NCBI GenBank assembly: GCA_036504815.1
Contig: DASXUN010000010.1
Coordinates: 62,001-126,000 of the forward strand
DNA from: Gemmatimonadaceae bacterium
GTDB taxonomy: Bacteria > Gemmatimonadota > Gemmatimonadetes > Gemmatimonadales > Gemmatimonadaceae
Length of the DNA: 64,000 nucleotides
Direction: 5' to 3'
A model generated the notes under the pieces. It had not been told where the DNA came from. It did no database searches and saw only the letters and a program-made list of their open reading frames with translations. The position numbers and the translations under genes were made by a program. Positions 18,203 to 25,962 of this stretch are shown here, one piece after another; position 1 is the first letter of the stretch, and every line of letters starts with the position of its first letter.

Positions 18203-18807
18203 CGGCGCGCCGCCCGGCCAACTGGGCGTGCGCCGTCTTCTGCGCGAGTCGCACGCCCAGGTCCGCCCTGCTCCGCCGGAGCGCCAGCGCGTTTGGCGCA
18301 GCGCTCGCCGCGCACCAGGTTGACGTGCTGTATGGCGCCGTCGAGAGCGGCGTGATGGACCTCGTGGCGCGCGCCGCGAGCGACGCGGGTGGACGAGTGA
18401 TTGGATACACGACGCGCCTCTTCCACGGCAAGGGCCTCACGCCGGCGGGGCTGACGCGCCTGCACGTGGCCCCGTCGCTGAGCGCGCGCAAGGCCGCCAT
18501 CCTGAAGCACGCCGACTTCGCGGCGGTGCTCCCGGGCGGTGTGGGAACGCTCGACGAACTGTTCGAGGCGCTCGCCCTCATCGAGACGGGCGCGCTGGCG
18601 CTCCCCGTTGGCGTGCTGAACGCCGGGCGCTACTACGCGCCCGTGCTTCGCCAGCTCGAGATGGGCGAGCGCGCCGGACTCGTGAACCCCGCCACGCGAG
18701 CGGCGTTGATCGTCGAGGCTCGGCCGCAGGCGCTCGTAGAACGCCTGCTCGTCGCCGCGCAGGCCAAGCGCGACGGCACGTCGCGCCGGGCATTCGGCGT
18801 CACTTGA
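18199..18807 (+). CDS. LOG family nucleoside-5'-monophosphate phosphoribohydrolase
   Basis: Rossmann-type enzyme of 202 residues of the LOG/TIGR00730 family, which removes ribose-5-phosphate from nucleotide monophosphates, including cytokinin ribotides. The diagnostic PGGVGTLDELFE motif lies near residue 115, after the KAAILKHADFAAVL helix-strand. The usual N-terminal FCGSS motif appears as FCASRT. The GTG start at 18199 overlaps the nitrilase stop by four bases. It converges with tonB. Confidence 0.88.
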   Translation: MTARRPANWACAVFCASRTPRSALLRRSASAFGAALAAHQVDVLYGAVESGVMDLVARAASDAGGRVIGYTTRLFHGKGLTPAGLTRLHVAPSLSARKAAILKHADFAAVLPGGVGTLDELFEALALIETGALALPVGVLNAGRYYAPVLRQLEMGERAGLVNPATRAALIVEARPQALVERLLVAAQAKRDGTSRRAFGVT

Positions 18808-18841
18808 TCGATGCGCATCGGGCCGCGGTCCCCGGCCCGCA

Positions 18842-19540
18842 CTACCGCTGCAGGGCAAACATGAACGGCTGCCGCACCAGCTGCTTCACCTTGCGGCCGT
18901 TGATCTCGGCCGGGAGGAAGCGCATGCCCGGGAGGGCGTTCCTGACGGCGAGCGCGAAGAGTTCGTGCGAGCTGCTGAGCACCTTCAGCGACGCCGGTTC
19001 GGCGCGCCCCGTGCTGTCCACGACGAACTCCACGAGCACTTCGCCTTCCACGCCGCTCGACTTGAGGAGCTCCGGATAGCGCGGCGCAGCCGATCCCGGC
19101 GCCTGGACCACCGGCTTCTGCACCTCGAAGTCGAAATACGTCTGCTTCGGCTCGGCGACCACGAGCGGAACTTCCCCGGTACCGAATCCCCCCGGCAAGC
19201 CCATCCCGGTGAAATCACCCTCCCGCGTGGGCGGGCGCGAGAGGTCGATGGCGGGAATCGCGTCCGGGACGTCGATCGGTGGTATCAGCACCTGATGACC
19301 CTTCACGACGTTCGCCAGCCCGGCGTCCGTGGGCTGCTTCTTGTGCTGATCAGGGACCGGCTCCTTGCGCACGTCGAGGTACCGCGCCTTCTCCTCGCGC
19401 CGTTGGCGCACCTTCTCCCCGGCGTTGGCGGTGGCGACGACCGCCCCCCAGATGAGCAGCACGTGCAGCGAGCCGCTGAGGAAGTTCCCGCCAAGCACGC
19501 CCGGTTTCGGCGCCCGCGAGGCAAGCAGGTTGCTGAACAT
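18842..19540 (-). CDS. tonB: TonB family energy transducer
   Basis: Inner-membrane/periplasmic protein of 232 residues linking the proton motive force to outer-membrane receptors. A single anchor helix (GSLHVLLIWGAVVATANAG) lies near residues 20-40, followed by a charged, Pro-containing linker. The C-terminal TonB domain is clear: APRYPELLKSSGVEGEVLVE, then FVVDSTGRAEPASLKVL and ALPGMRFLPAEINGRKVKQ. The ATG at 19540 follows GGAGG. No ExbB/ExbD or TonB-dependent receptor is in the window. Confidence 0.9.
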   Translation of the reverse strand: MFSNLLASRAPKPGVLGGNFLSGSLHVLLIWGAVVATANAGEKVRQRREEKARYLDVRKEPVPDQHKKQPTDAGLANVVKGHQVLIPPIDVPDAIPAIDLSRPPTREGDFTGMGLPGGFGTGEVPLVVAEPKQTYFDFEVQKPVVQAPGSAAPRYPELLKSSGVEGEVLVEFVVDSTGRAEPASLKVLSSSHELFALAVRNALPGMRFLPAEINGRKVKQLVRQPFMFALQR

Positions 19541-19694
19541 GAGGCCTCCCGATGGTGGTTGCGGTGCCACTGGCAACTCCGTCCGTCGGGCCCAGCATAG
19601 CGCGCCAAGATGAAGGCCACTGCGGGAGAGAGATTAGGATCGGCTTAAGGCGGGGTTAGGGTTCGCTTGCGCGGGTGGAGCGACGCCTCAGTAC

Positions 19695-20087
19695 CTACTC
19701 GTCTCCTGCAGGATCATCGAACGCGATGCCCAGGTGCTCGATGAGCCGGTCCTCGATCGCGCGTCGGACCGCGGCGTCGGCGACGCGACCGAGCGGCTCG
19801 AGCAGCCGTGCCTTGTCTATGGTGCGAATCTGGTAGGGCATCACGATGCTCTCCACCCGATTGCCGGCAAGCCTGGCCGGAATGACCACCTCGAACGGAT
19901 AGACGCGGCGCTTCTTCCCTTCCCGCTTGGTGAGCGGCACGACGGTGACCACGGGAAAGGCGCTGTTGAAGCCGTCGTTGGAGACGACGATCACCGGCCG
20001 GCGCGCGCCGCCCTGCTCGCTGCCGACGGGATACTCCAGGTCGGCAACGAACGTGTCCCACTGGTGGACGGGCCCCTTGAACGCCAT
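19695..20087 (-). CDS. MazF/PemK-type toxin
   Basis: Predicted mRNA-cleaving endoribonuclease toxin of 130 residues. The family pattern can be seen: RPVIVVSNDGFNSAF, VVTVVPLTKREGKKRRVYPF and IVMPYQIRTIDKARL, the last equivalent to the conserved DQIRTID strand. The longer N-terminus (HQWDTFVADLEYPVGSEQGG) matches the GDIWWVDLDP start of MazF. The start ATG overlaps the antitoxin stop by one base (TGATG). It is the last gene of a two-gene unit and lies in an accessory patch with DUF3883. Confidence 0.88.
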   Translation of the reverse strand: MAFKGPVHQWDTFVADLEYPVGSEQGGARRPVIVVSNDGFNSAFPVVTVVPLTKREGKKRRVYPFEVVIPARLAGNRVESIVMPYQIRTIDKARLLEPLGRVADAAVRRAIEDRLIEHLGIAFDDPAGDE

Positions 20088-20407
20088 CAGTCGTCGCGCA
20101 GGCCGTCGGCGGCCGCGCGCTTGAAATCCCTGGCCACGCCGCGCATATCGGCCATGAAGGTCGCGTCACGCGCGGCCACCTGATACGCGCCGTACAGCTC
20201 CTCGCGCGTCGAGCGGCGCAGCTTCTCCTCGATGGCCGCCTCGACGTACGCGCTGAGGTTCGCGGCGTCACCCTCGCGCACCGCTGCGCCGAGGCGGCGG
20301 ACGGTCTCCTCGGCGAGGGTGAAGGTCTTCTTCACCGTCTTGGAGTCGGCACGGCGGCGTCGGGGAATGATATGGGCCTTCTTGGGGCGCGAAGCGCTGC
20401 GGGGCAT
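20087..20407 (-). CDS. antitoxin partner of MazF-type toxin
   Basis: Basic protein of 106 residues placed directly upstream of the toxin, as expected for an antitoxin. Residues ~25-70 form a short strand and two helices (KKTFTLAEETVRRLGAAV, ANLSAYVEAAIEEKL), compatible with a ribbon-helix-helix DNA-binding domain; the acidic, less ordered C-terminus would bind the toxin. The first 22 residues are Arg/Lys-rich. The ATG at 20407 is about 20 bases behind a candidate promoter with an imperfect inverted repeat. Confidence 0.8.
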   Translation of the reverse strand: MPRSASRPKKAHIIPRRRRADSKTVKKTFTLAEETVRRLGAAVREGDAANLSAYVEAAIEEKLRRSTREELYGAYQVAARDATFMADMRGVARDFKRAAADGLRDD

Positions 20408-20424
20408 GGTGGGTTCCGATAGAT

Positions 20425-20462
20425 ACGGTAGTAAGTATTACCTATTGCCGTACTACACGCAA
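20425..20462 (-). promoter_or_regulatory. candidate promoter/operator of the toxin-antitoxin unit
   Basis: Upstream of the antitoxin, on the minus strand, TTGCGT (20462-20457) and TAATAC (20440-20435) are spaced by 16 bases. An imperfect inverted repeat, TACGGTAGTAA on the left and TTACCTATTGCCGTA on the right, covers 20425-20453. This AT-rich patch fits an autorepressed toxin-antitoxin promoter; binding is inferred. Confidence 0.4.
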
Positions 20463-20542
20463 CACCAGCGAGCGCGGCGCTTGATGAGTGGCCGCGTCCG
20501 CCTTCGGTTTGAGACATCGTCGTTGGCAGAGCGCTTCTTAGT

Positions 20543-21421
20543 TCAGCGCGGCACTGCGCGATAGGCCGTGGGTTCAAGCACGCAGGTCTCGGGCAACGCG
20601 CCGCGCACCGTGAAGAGCTGTCGCGAACGATTGAAGTCGAAGGCGCGATACAGGTGGTACTCCTGCTCGCGCGCCTGGGAGACAATAACTTCGTTCCGGG
20701 AGACGAAGAACGGGATCGCGACACCGCCGCGCGTAGTCTTCACTTCGATCAGGCGGTCAGCGCCGCTGGCTTCGAAGGAGTGGATGTCGTAGCCGAGTCC
20801 GTCGCCCTTCGTTTGGGAGACGTGGTCAATGGCGTCGGCGAGCCGACGCTTGCCGGCGGTCCACAGGCGATGGTGCTCGAAGCGCAGCACCGCCAGCTCA
20901 CCGGCAAGTCCCAGCGAACTGTTGGCGGCTTCCCGACGCAAGAAATCCGGGTGACCGATGGTGGGCGCTCGGACGAATGTCTCGCCGATCTTCCGCAGCG
21001 TCGGCTCGGCGTGGGGCGTGGGTACGAGGGTCAGGAGTCGATCCTCGTCGGGCACTGGCAGCGGCTCGGCCATGTCCGCTGCTTCCGACATCAGTCGTAC
21101 GATATCAGGACGCTCGGCCAGGCGCTGCTGAACGACGTCGCGCAGGATGCCCTGGATGTTGGCGCGCGGCTTGTACCCGTCGATGTACCGAAAGCCGAGG
21201 TCAACGAGTACAGCGCTGACGTTGGCATGCTTGAACTCGATGGCCTGCTTGCGCCGTGCCGGGAGCAGGCTATGCAGTTCCCGGTTATGTGCCGCTTTGT
21301 TGAAGCGCTCGCCGGCCAGCTCACGGGCGAACATGTCGAGGTAGTCGGCGACGAGCGCGTCCACCTCGGCACGCGTCCACGGACTTCCCGGTTCCGGGGC
21401 GGAAGGGCGGCGCGACGCCAT
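20543..21421 (-). CDS. DUF3883 domain protein (nuclease-fold)
   Basis: Protein of 292 residues whose C-terminal ~110 residues carry a DUF3883 signature: DGLGYDIHSFEASGADRLIEVK followed by a TTRGG turn, matching the D-(x)n-ExK core of the PD-(D/E)xK nuclease fold. The N-terminal part (residues ~15-100) is helical and repeats DUF-like features of restriction-associated proteins (RARANIQGILRDVV). DUF3883 proteins occur in defence and mobile gene clusters, often as nuclease or accessory modules; activity here is inferred. It follows three bases after the next gene's stop and sits next to a toxin-antitoxin unit. Confidence 0.8.
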   Translation of the reverse strand: MASRRPSAPEPGSPWTRAEVDALVADYLDMFARELAGERFNKAAHNRELHSLLPARRKQAIEFKHANVSAVLVDLGFRYIDGYKPRANIQGILRDVVQQRLAERPDIVRLMSEAADMAEPLPVPDEDRLLTLVPTPHAEPTLRKIGETFVRAPTIGHPDFLRREAANSSLGLAGELAVLRFEHHRLWTAGKRRLADAIDHVSQTKGDGLGYDIHSFEASGADRLIEVKTTRGGVAIPFFVSRNEVIVSQAREQEYHLYRAFDFNRSRQLFTVRGALPETCVLEPTAYRAVPR

Positions 21422-21424
21422 CGG

Positions 21425-21796
21425 CTAGAAGGCCGGCTCGATCGGTTCCACCATCACCCGACTCCGCGTGATGCTGATAACACCTTCGTCCGCGTCATCC
21501 TCCCCCGAGAAGCGCATCTCGCCGTCGAGCACGTGTCCGTGCGGCGCGAAGAACTGCTCGACGAGGTACCGCAGCCAGACGTCGTAGTCGCGGAAGTTCT
21601 GGACCTCGTTCCACACGAGGGACGCGCCGTCCGGGGTTGGCTCCCAGTGACAGGCAGCGACCGGCCGAGAGCGGTCGGCGAAGACGGCGGACTTACTCCA
21701 GTCATCAGAGAGACGCCCGCGCAGTACTTCGAGCGCCGCCGCGTCGAGCGGCGGCGTGATGGTGAAATGGCCCCAGAAGTTTGTGTGGTAGCTCAT
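21425..21796 (-). CDS. small conserved hypothetical protein
   Basis: 123 residues, starting MSYHTNFWGHFTITPPLDAA. The layout (Y..NFxGxFxIxPPL, then WxYLVEQFFAPHGHVLDGE, then a closing GVISITRSRV strand) resembles small proteins of phages and actinobacteria that have no assigned role; no enzyme motif is visible. The ATG at 21796 lies behind GGAGG. It ends three bases before the DUF3883 gene starts, so both are likely one unit, which links it to the accessory patch. Confidence 0.72.
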   Translation of the reverse strand: MSYHTNFWGHFTITPPLDAAALEVLRGRLSDDWSKSAVFADRSRPVAACHWEPTPDGASLVWNEVQNFRDYDVWLRYLVEQFFAPHGHVLDGEMRFSGEDDADEGVISITRSRVMVEPIEPAF

Positions 21797-21813
21797 TGCC
21801 GCCTCCACACCAT

Positions 21814-21843
21814 GCCCCTCCCAATCGCAGGATCAGGAGGGGC
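21814..21843. terminator. hairpin between nrdJ and the accessory unit
   Basis: Perfect 8-base arms GCCCCTCC (21814-21821) and GGAGGGGC (21836-21843) with a 14-base loop. It lies after the nrdJ stop (minus strand) and before the small hypothetical gene. There is no T-run, so it may be a weak terminator or merely a leader hairpin. Confidence 0.35.
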
Positions 21844-21880
21844 GTAGACTAGTCTCGGGAAAGAGTTAGTACAGCTGCCC

Positions 21881-24388
21881 TCACCCGCACTCCGAGAACC
21901 CACAAGTGTGACACTTCACACACCCCTCCGCGTATTCGAGCTGCGACCCGCAGTCCGGGCACGAGCCGATGAATGCGCCCTGATCGTGCGCGTTCTGCTC
22001 CATCTGCTGCTGCCCGCCGCCCGCTGAAACGGGCACGTACACCGGCACCTGCGCCTGCGGCATTGACGGGGTGGTGGCTACCGGCGTGGCGAGCAGGTCC
22101 TGTTGCACCCCCTGCTTGTCCTGCCACCACTCGTACAGCGCCTGGCCCACCGCGTCGGGCATCGACATCACCTTGTTGGGGCCAAGCCCCACCACGCGAT
22201 CGCTCGAGATGCCGCGCAGCTGCTTGTGGATCTCCATCAGCGGGATCCCGCTGCGCAGCGCCAGGCTCAGCATGCGGCCGAGCGCCTCGGCGTCCGCCAT
22301 CGCGCTCCCGCCGGCCTTGCCGAGGTTGATGAACACCTCGAACGGCTGGCTCTTCTCGTCTTCCGTGATGTTCACGAACATCACGCCCAGCGGCGTCTCC
22401 TTGCGAATCGTCGTCCCGCGCAGCTTGCCCGGGCGCGCCCGCTTCATCCGCCGGTTGAGATTCTCGGCTTCCGCGTCGAACAGCAGCTTCTTGAGCCGCT
22501 CGTTCTCCATCTCGACCTCGGCGATGTGCTCCTTGAGTTCGAGTGCGTCAGACGCGTCCGCGGTCAGCCCACTGCCATCCGCCTTCCGCTTAGCCGCCGC
22601 ATCGGCAGTCGCCCCGGTAGAGAGCACCTGCCCGTCGCGCGACCCGTCGCGGTACACCGTCACACCCTTGCAGTTGAGCTCGTACGCCAGCTCGTAGATG
22701 GTGCGCACGTCGTCCACCGTCGCGGTGTGCGCGAAGTTGGTCGTCTTGCTGATGGCACTGTCGCAATGCAACTGGAACGCGGCCTGCATCCGGATGTGCC
22801 ATTCGGCCGGGATCTCGTTGGCCGTGCGGAAGATCTCCTTGACCTTCACGGGCACTTCGGGATGGTTGATGGTGCCGGTCTTCGCGATGCGCTCCATCAG
22901 TTCGTCGCTGTACCAGCCACCGGCCTTGGCCATCGCCACGAAATCTTCGTTCACATCGGGCATCATCACGCCGGCCTGGTTGCGCATGAAGGCCACGGCA
23001 AAGAGCGGCTCGAGCCCCGACGAGCAGCCGGCGATGATGGAGATGGTGCCGGTGGGCGCGACCGTCGTCACGTTGCAGTTGCGCAGCAGCTGCATCGGCC
23101 GGATGCGGTTTCCGTCGGCGTCGCGCGCGCACGTCTCGTCGGGGCCCCAGATGCTCTGCGCCCACTCGGGGAACGCCCCGCGCTGCTTGGCCATCGCCTC
23201 GCTCTGCGCCTTCCCCTCGACATCGAGGAACTCCATCACGCGCCGGCCGAACTCCACGCCCTCGGGCGAGTCGTAGCGGATGCCCAGCTTGATGAGCGCG
23301 TCGGCAAAGCCCATCACGCCCAGGCCGATGCGACGGATGCGCTTGCTGAGCTGGTCGATCTCGGGGAGCGGATACTTGTTGACGTCGATGATGTTGTCGA
23401 GGAAGTGCGTCGCCAGCCGGATGTCGGCGCGCAGCGCTTCCCAGTTCATCGACCCGCCCTCGGCGTAGATGCCGATGTTCACCGAGCCGAGGTTGCACAC
23501 GTCGTACGGCAGCAGGGGCTGCTCGCCGCACGGGTTGGTGGCCTCGTAGGCACCGAGGTGCGGCACCGGGTTGTACTTGTTGGCTTCGTCGATGAAGAAG
23601 ACGCCGGGCTCGCCGGTGCGCCACGCCCCCAGGATCATCTTGTCCCAGACGTCACGGGCCTTGAGCGTCCCGACCGCCTGCTGGGTGGACGGATGGATCA
23701 GTTCGTACTCGCCGTCGGCCTTGAGCGCGTCCATGAACTTGCGCGTGATGCCCACGGAGATGTTGAAGTTCACCACCTGCGTCAGGTCTTCCTTGCAGGA
23801 GATGAAGTCGAGCACGTCGGGATGATCGACGCGCAGGATGCCCATGTTGGCGCCGCGGCGCGTGCCGCCCTGCTTGACCGCCTCGGTGGAGGCGTCGTAG
23901 AGCTTCATGAACGAAACAGGACCGCTGGCCACGCCCGTCGTGCTGCGCACCATCGAGCCGCTCGGCCGCAGGCGAGAGAACGAGAAGCCCGTGCCGCCGC
24001 CGCTCTGATGAATGAGCGCCATCGAGCGCAGCGTGTCGTAGATGCCGTCGTGCCCGTTGCTCAGCGCATCGGCCACGGGGAGCACAAAGCAGGCGGAAAG
24101 CTGCCCCAGCGGACGGCCGGCGTTCATCAGCGTCGGCGAGTTCGGCTCGAACCGGCGCTGGGTCATCAATTCATAGAACGCCTTCGCGGTGTCGTAGACG
24201 GCCTGGTCCGATGCACCGTAGCGACGGTCGGCATCGGCCACCACAGTTGCCACACGCCAGAACATGTCTTCCGGTGTCTCCACCGGCTTCCCCGACTTGT
24301 CCTTGACGAGATAACGCTTCTCGAGGACGGTACGCGCATTCGCGGACAGCGTGTCCGGGGAGGCCGGAGGATTGACGGGCAGTGGCAT
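21881..24388 (-). CDS. nrdJ: adenosylcobalamin-dependent (class II) ribonucleotide reductase
   Basis: Makes deoxyribonucleotides from ribonucleotides using vitamin B12 instead of oxygen-dependent iron; 835 residues. The N-terminal part has LSACFVLPVADALS with an active-site Cys, then SGGGTGFSFSRLRP. The loop NPCGEQPLLPYDVCNLGSVN carries the radical Cys, and TGTISIIAGCSSGLEP follows. The C-terminal zinc-type tail reads CPDCGSQLEYAEGC then CHTCGFSECG, supplying the reducing Cys pair. Length and order fit full-length NrdJ. The ATG at 24388 lies behind GGAGAA. No other reductase is in the window. The long upstream region holds a DnaA box. Confidence 0.96.
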   Translation of the reverse strand: MPLPVNPPASPDTLSANARTVLEKRYLVKDKSGKPVETPEDMFWRVATVVADADRRYGASDQAVYDTAKAFYELMTQRRFEPNSPTLMNAGRPLGQLSACFVLPVADALSNGHDGIYDTLRSMALIHQSGGGTGFSFSRLRPSGSMVRSTTGVASGPVSFMKLYDASTEAVKQGGTRRGANMGILRVDHPDVLDFISCKEDLTQVVNFNISVGITRKFMDALKADGEYELIHPSTQQAVGTLKARDVWDKMILGAWRTGEPGVFFIDEANKYNPVPHLGAYEATNPCGEQPLLPYDVCNLGSVNIGIYAEGGSMNWEALRADIRLATHFLDNIIDVNKYPLPEIDQLSKRIRRIGLGVMGFADALIKLGIRYDSPEGVEFGRRVMEFLDVEGKAQSEAMAKQRGAFPEWAQSIWGPDETCARDADGNRIRPMQLLRNCNVTTVAPTGTISIIAGCSSGLEPLFAVAFMRNQAGVMMPDVNEDFVAMAKAGGWYSDELMERIAKTGTINHPEVPVKVKEIFRTANEIPAEWHIRMQAAFQLHCDSAISKTTNFAHTATVDDVRTIYELAYELNCKGVTVYRDGSRDGQVLSTGATADAAAKRKADGSGLTADASDALELKEHIAEVEMENERLKKLLFDAEAENLNRRMKRARPGKLRGTTIRKETPLGVMFVNITEDEKSQPFEVFINLGKAGGSAMADAEALGRMLSLALRSGIPLMEIHKQLRGISSDRVVGLGPNKVMSMPDAVGQALYEWWQDKQGVQQDLLATPVATTPSMPQAQVPVYVPVSAGGGQQQMEQNAHDQGAFIGSCPDCGSQLEYAEGCVKCHTCGFSECG

Positions 24389-24572
24389 CTTCTACTTCTC
24401 CGCAGTATGAAAGCAGTCCTGAACTTCTTGTTCGGAATGGTGCCGGGGGGCGAACCGAACCGATCAAGCGCAGGGGCGTCAAGCTACGCGGATCGTGAGT
24501 CCGCGCAAGAACACTCTAACCCCTTGTGAAATAGCAACTTTGCAAACCAGAGTCACTTTCGTGTAACGGCGC

Positions 24573-24581
24573 TGTGGATAA
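24573..24581 (-). promoter_or_regulatory. DnaA box (TTATCCACA) upstream of nrdJ
   Basis: TGTGGATAA on the plus strand is the exact consensus DnaA box on the minus strand. It is part of the inverted repeat GCTGTGG (24571-24577) with CCACAGC (24592-24598); the second arm gives a variant box TTTTCCCACA. It lies 185 bases upstream of the nrdJ start. DnaA control of ribonucleotide reductase is known for E. coli nrdAB; here it is inferred. Confidence 0.5.
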
Positions 24582-24726
24582 ACGCCTTTTCCCACAGCGA
24601 CACTACCGAGGAATTGAAACGACAGCAGAAAGACATCGAAAACGGCATATGTATGAGCTGTCGTAACTTCTTACAGCAACACTGGATAGTTACAGTTTCA
24701 AGCCGACCGACCAGGACCGAAAACGA

Positions 24727-24747
24727 AGCGCCCCGAGGGTGGGCGCT
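24727..24747 (-). terminator. possible terminator or attenuator hairpin
   Basis: AGCGCCC (24727-24733) pairs with GGGCGCT (24741-24747) around a seven-base loop. On the minus strand it is followed by TCGTTTTCGG, a short T-rich tail. No gene ends here on that strand, so it could end a leader or small RNA before nrdJ, or be chance. Confidence 0.3.
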
Positions 24748-24867
24748 CATAGTATCAGTTGCTTTCATCACCCGCTAGATCTTGCCTGCAAGCACGGGCC
24801 GTATTAGCGACGAACGATGCGCCCGCGAGGTTACGTCACCGCGTGACCAGGGTAATTTCTCAGTCCT

Positions 24868-25392
24868 GTGACAACCCTCGTCGCGCTTCCCGCCACTGCT
24901 GACGATATCGACGCGGTGCACACCCTGCTCGCCGCCGCCGGCGCCCGGCTGGCGGCGCGCGGCTTCCCCAACTGGATTCCGCCCTATCCGCGCGAACGCG
25001 TGGCCGAGAATGTGAGCGACGGGATTGTGTGGCTGGTGCGCGACGGTGTGCAGGGTGCAGGGGAGATTGTTGCAACGTACGTATTGCGCCCCATTCCCAC
25101 GCATCCATACGCGGGCATCGACTGGCACGCCCCGAACGCGATCGCGCGCTACCTGAACCGCCTGGCCGTCGATCCGCGACACCAGGGCCGCGGCATCGGC
25201 AGCTGGTGCCTGCAGCACGTTGCCGAGCAGTGCGCCAGCGACGGCGCCTCGGCGGTGCGCTGCGATGTGCTGCAGGCCAACATCCCCCTGCGCCGTTTCT
25301 ACGAACGGAACGGATTCGCTGAGCGCGGCCAGCGTTTCCATTCGGGGTGGCACTTCACGGTGTACGAGCGCGTGCTCGCGGCGCTCACCTAG
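24868..25392 (+). CDS. GNAT family N-acetyltransferase
   Basis: Acetyl-CoA dependent acetyltransferase of 174 residues. The GNAT core is visible: strand 4 in YLNRLAVDPRHQGRGIGSW carries the acetyl-CoA loop Q-G-R-G-I-G, and the C-terminal RCDVLQANIPLRRFYERNGF is motif B. The N-terminus TTLVALPATADDIDAVHTL is typical. Substrate is unknown. The GTG start at 24868 is the only one giving a full domain. It is divergent from nrdJ and converges with the carbonic anhydrase gene. Confidence 0.88.
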   Translation: MTTLVALPATADDIDAVHTLLAAAGARLAARGFPNWIPPYPRERVAENVSDGIVWLVRDGVQGAGEIVATYVLRPIPTHPYAGIDWHAPNAIARYLNRLAVDPRHQGRGIGSWCLQHVAEQCASDGASAVRCDVLQANIPLRRFYERNGFAERGQRFHSGWHFTVYERVLAALT

Positions 25393-25425
25393 GCGGCGAA
25401 GGCGCGGGCGGCGCGCGCCGCGCGA

Positions 25426-25887
25426 TTAAGCGCCGAGCGCTCGGATCTTCTCCACGTAGGACTTCGCGCCGCGCTCTATCCGCGCGCGCAGCTCGGCGTC
25501 CACTGGTCGCACCACCTTGCCGGGCACGCCGAGCACCAGCGAGCCCGGCGGCACTTTCATTCCTTCGGCCACCACCGCGCCGGCGCCGACCATCGACCCG
25601 GTGCCGATGACCGCACCGTTCAGGATGATGGCGCCGATGCCGATGAGACAATCATCCTCGATGGTGCAGCCGTGGATCACCGCGCGGTGCCCGATGGTCA
25701 CGCGATTACCCACCCGCACCGGCTTGCCGGGATCGACGTGGATGATGGTCCCATCCTGCACGTTGGTCTCGTCGCCGATGACAATCGTATCGCTGTCGCC
25801 GCGCAGCACCGCCGTGGGCCAGACCGAGGCGTCGCGGCCGAGGGTGACGGAGCCGATTAGCACGGCGGCGGGGTGGACGTAGGGCAT
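25426..25887 (-). CDS. gamma-class carbonic anhydrase / hexapeptide-repeat protein
   Basis: Left-handed beta-helix protein of 153 residues, probably a trimer that hydrates CO2. Hexapeptide repeats run from LIGSVTLG through GSMVGAGAVV. Metal-ligand His candidates lie in DGTIIHVD, TIGHRAVIHG, matching the three His of the gamma-CA family. The PGSLVLGVPGKVVRP end is diagnostic. The ATG at 25887 is preceded not by a Shine-Dalgarno site but by a pyrimidine-rich 11-base repeat tract on its coding strand, which is unusual. Confidence 0.9.
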   Translation of the reverse strand: MPYVHPAAVLIGSVTLGRDASVWPTAVLRGDSDTIVIGDETNVQDGTIIHVDPGKPVRVGNRVTIGHRAVIHGCTIEDDCLIGIGAIILNGAVIGTGSMVGAGAVVAEGMKVPPGSLVLGVPGKVVRPVDAELRARIERGAKSYVEKIRALGA

Positions 25888-25892
25888 AGTGG

Positions 25893-25942
25893 CAGAGAAA
25901 CAACAGAGAGAAAACAGAGAGACAACAGAGAAACAACAGACA
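25893..25942. repeat. phased 11-bp repeat (CAGAG every 11 bases)
   Basis: CAGAG or CAGAC recurs at 25893, 25904, 25915, 25926 and 25937, exactly 11 bases apart, in a purine-rich tract of the AACAGAGAGAA type. It fills the gap between the metallopeptidase stop and the carbonic anhydrase start, and on the gene strand reads as CTCTGTTGTT-like pyrimidines. Confidence 0.8.
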
Positions 25943-25962
25943 AGGGGCGGAGGCGGGGGTGA

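Larger units (their letters stand above)
24389..24867. other. 479-base gene-free region upstream of nrdJ and GNAT gene
   Basis: Less GC-rich than its surroundings and the largest non-coding stretch of the window. It lies between the divergent starts of nrdJ and the acetyltransferase. It holds a consensus DnaA box, a 7-base hairpin around it and a second GC hairpin (24727-24747). No tRNA, cobalamin-riboswitch core or convincing NrdR box was seen. A 72-codon minus-strand frame (24553-24771) has no coding signs. Confidence 0.6.

Noticed and set aside
19695-21796. Prophage or integrative element
   Set aside because: No integrase, transposase, tRNA target or direct-repeat ends were seen around the patch.
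22103-24529. 808-codon open frame opposite nrdJ
   Set aside because: nrdJ motifs are unmistakable; the opposite frame has none.
24553-24771. 72-residue protein on the minus strand
   Set aside because: No ribosome site, Cys/Ser/Phe-rich odd composition, and it covers the DnaA box region.
24389-24867. Replication origin because of the DnaA box
   Set aside because: Only one consensus box and one variant, no dnaA, dnaN or gid genes near, and no cluster of boxes.
24389-24867. Cobalamin riboswitch before nrdJ
   Set aside because: The conserved B12-box and core pairing segments were not found on the minus strand.
25893-25942. CRISPR array
   Set aside because: Period is 11 bases with no spacers and no cas genes; it is a phased simple repeat.
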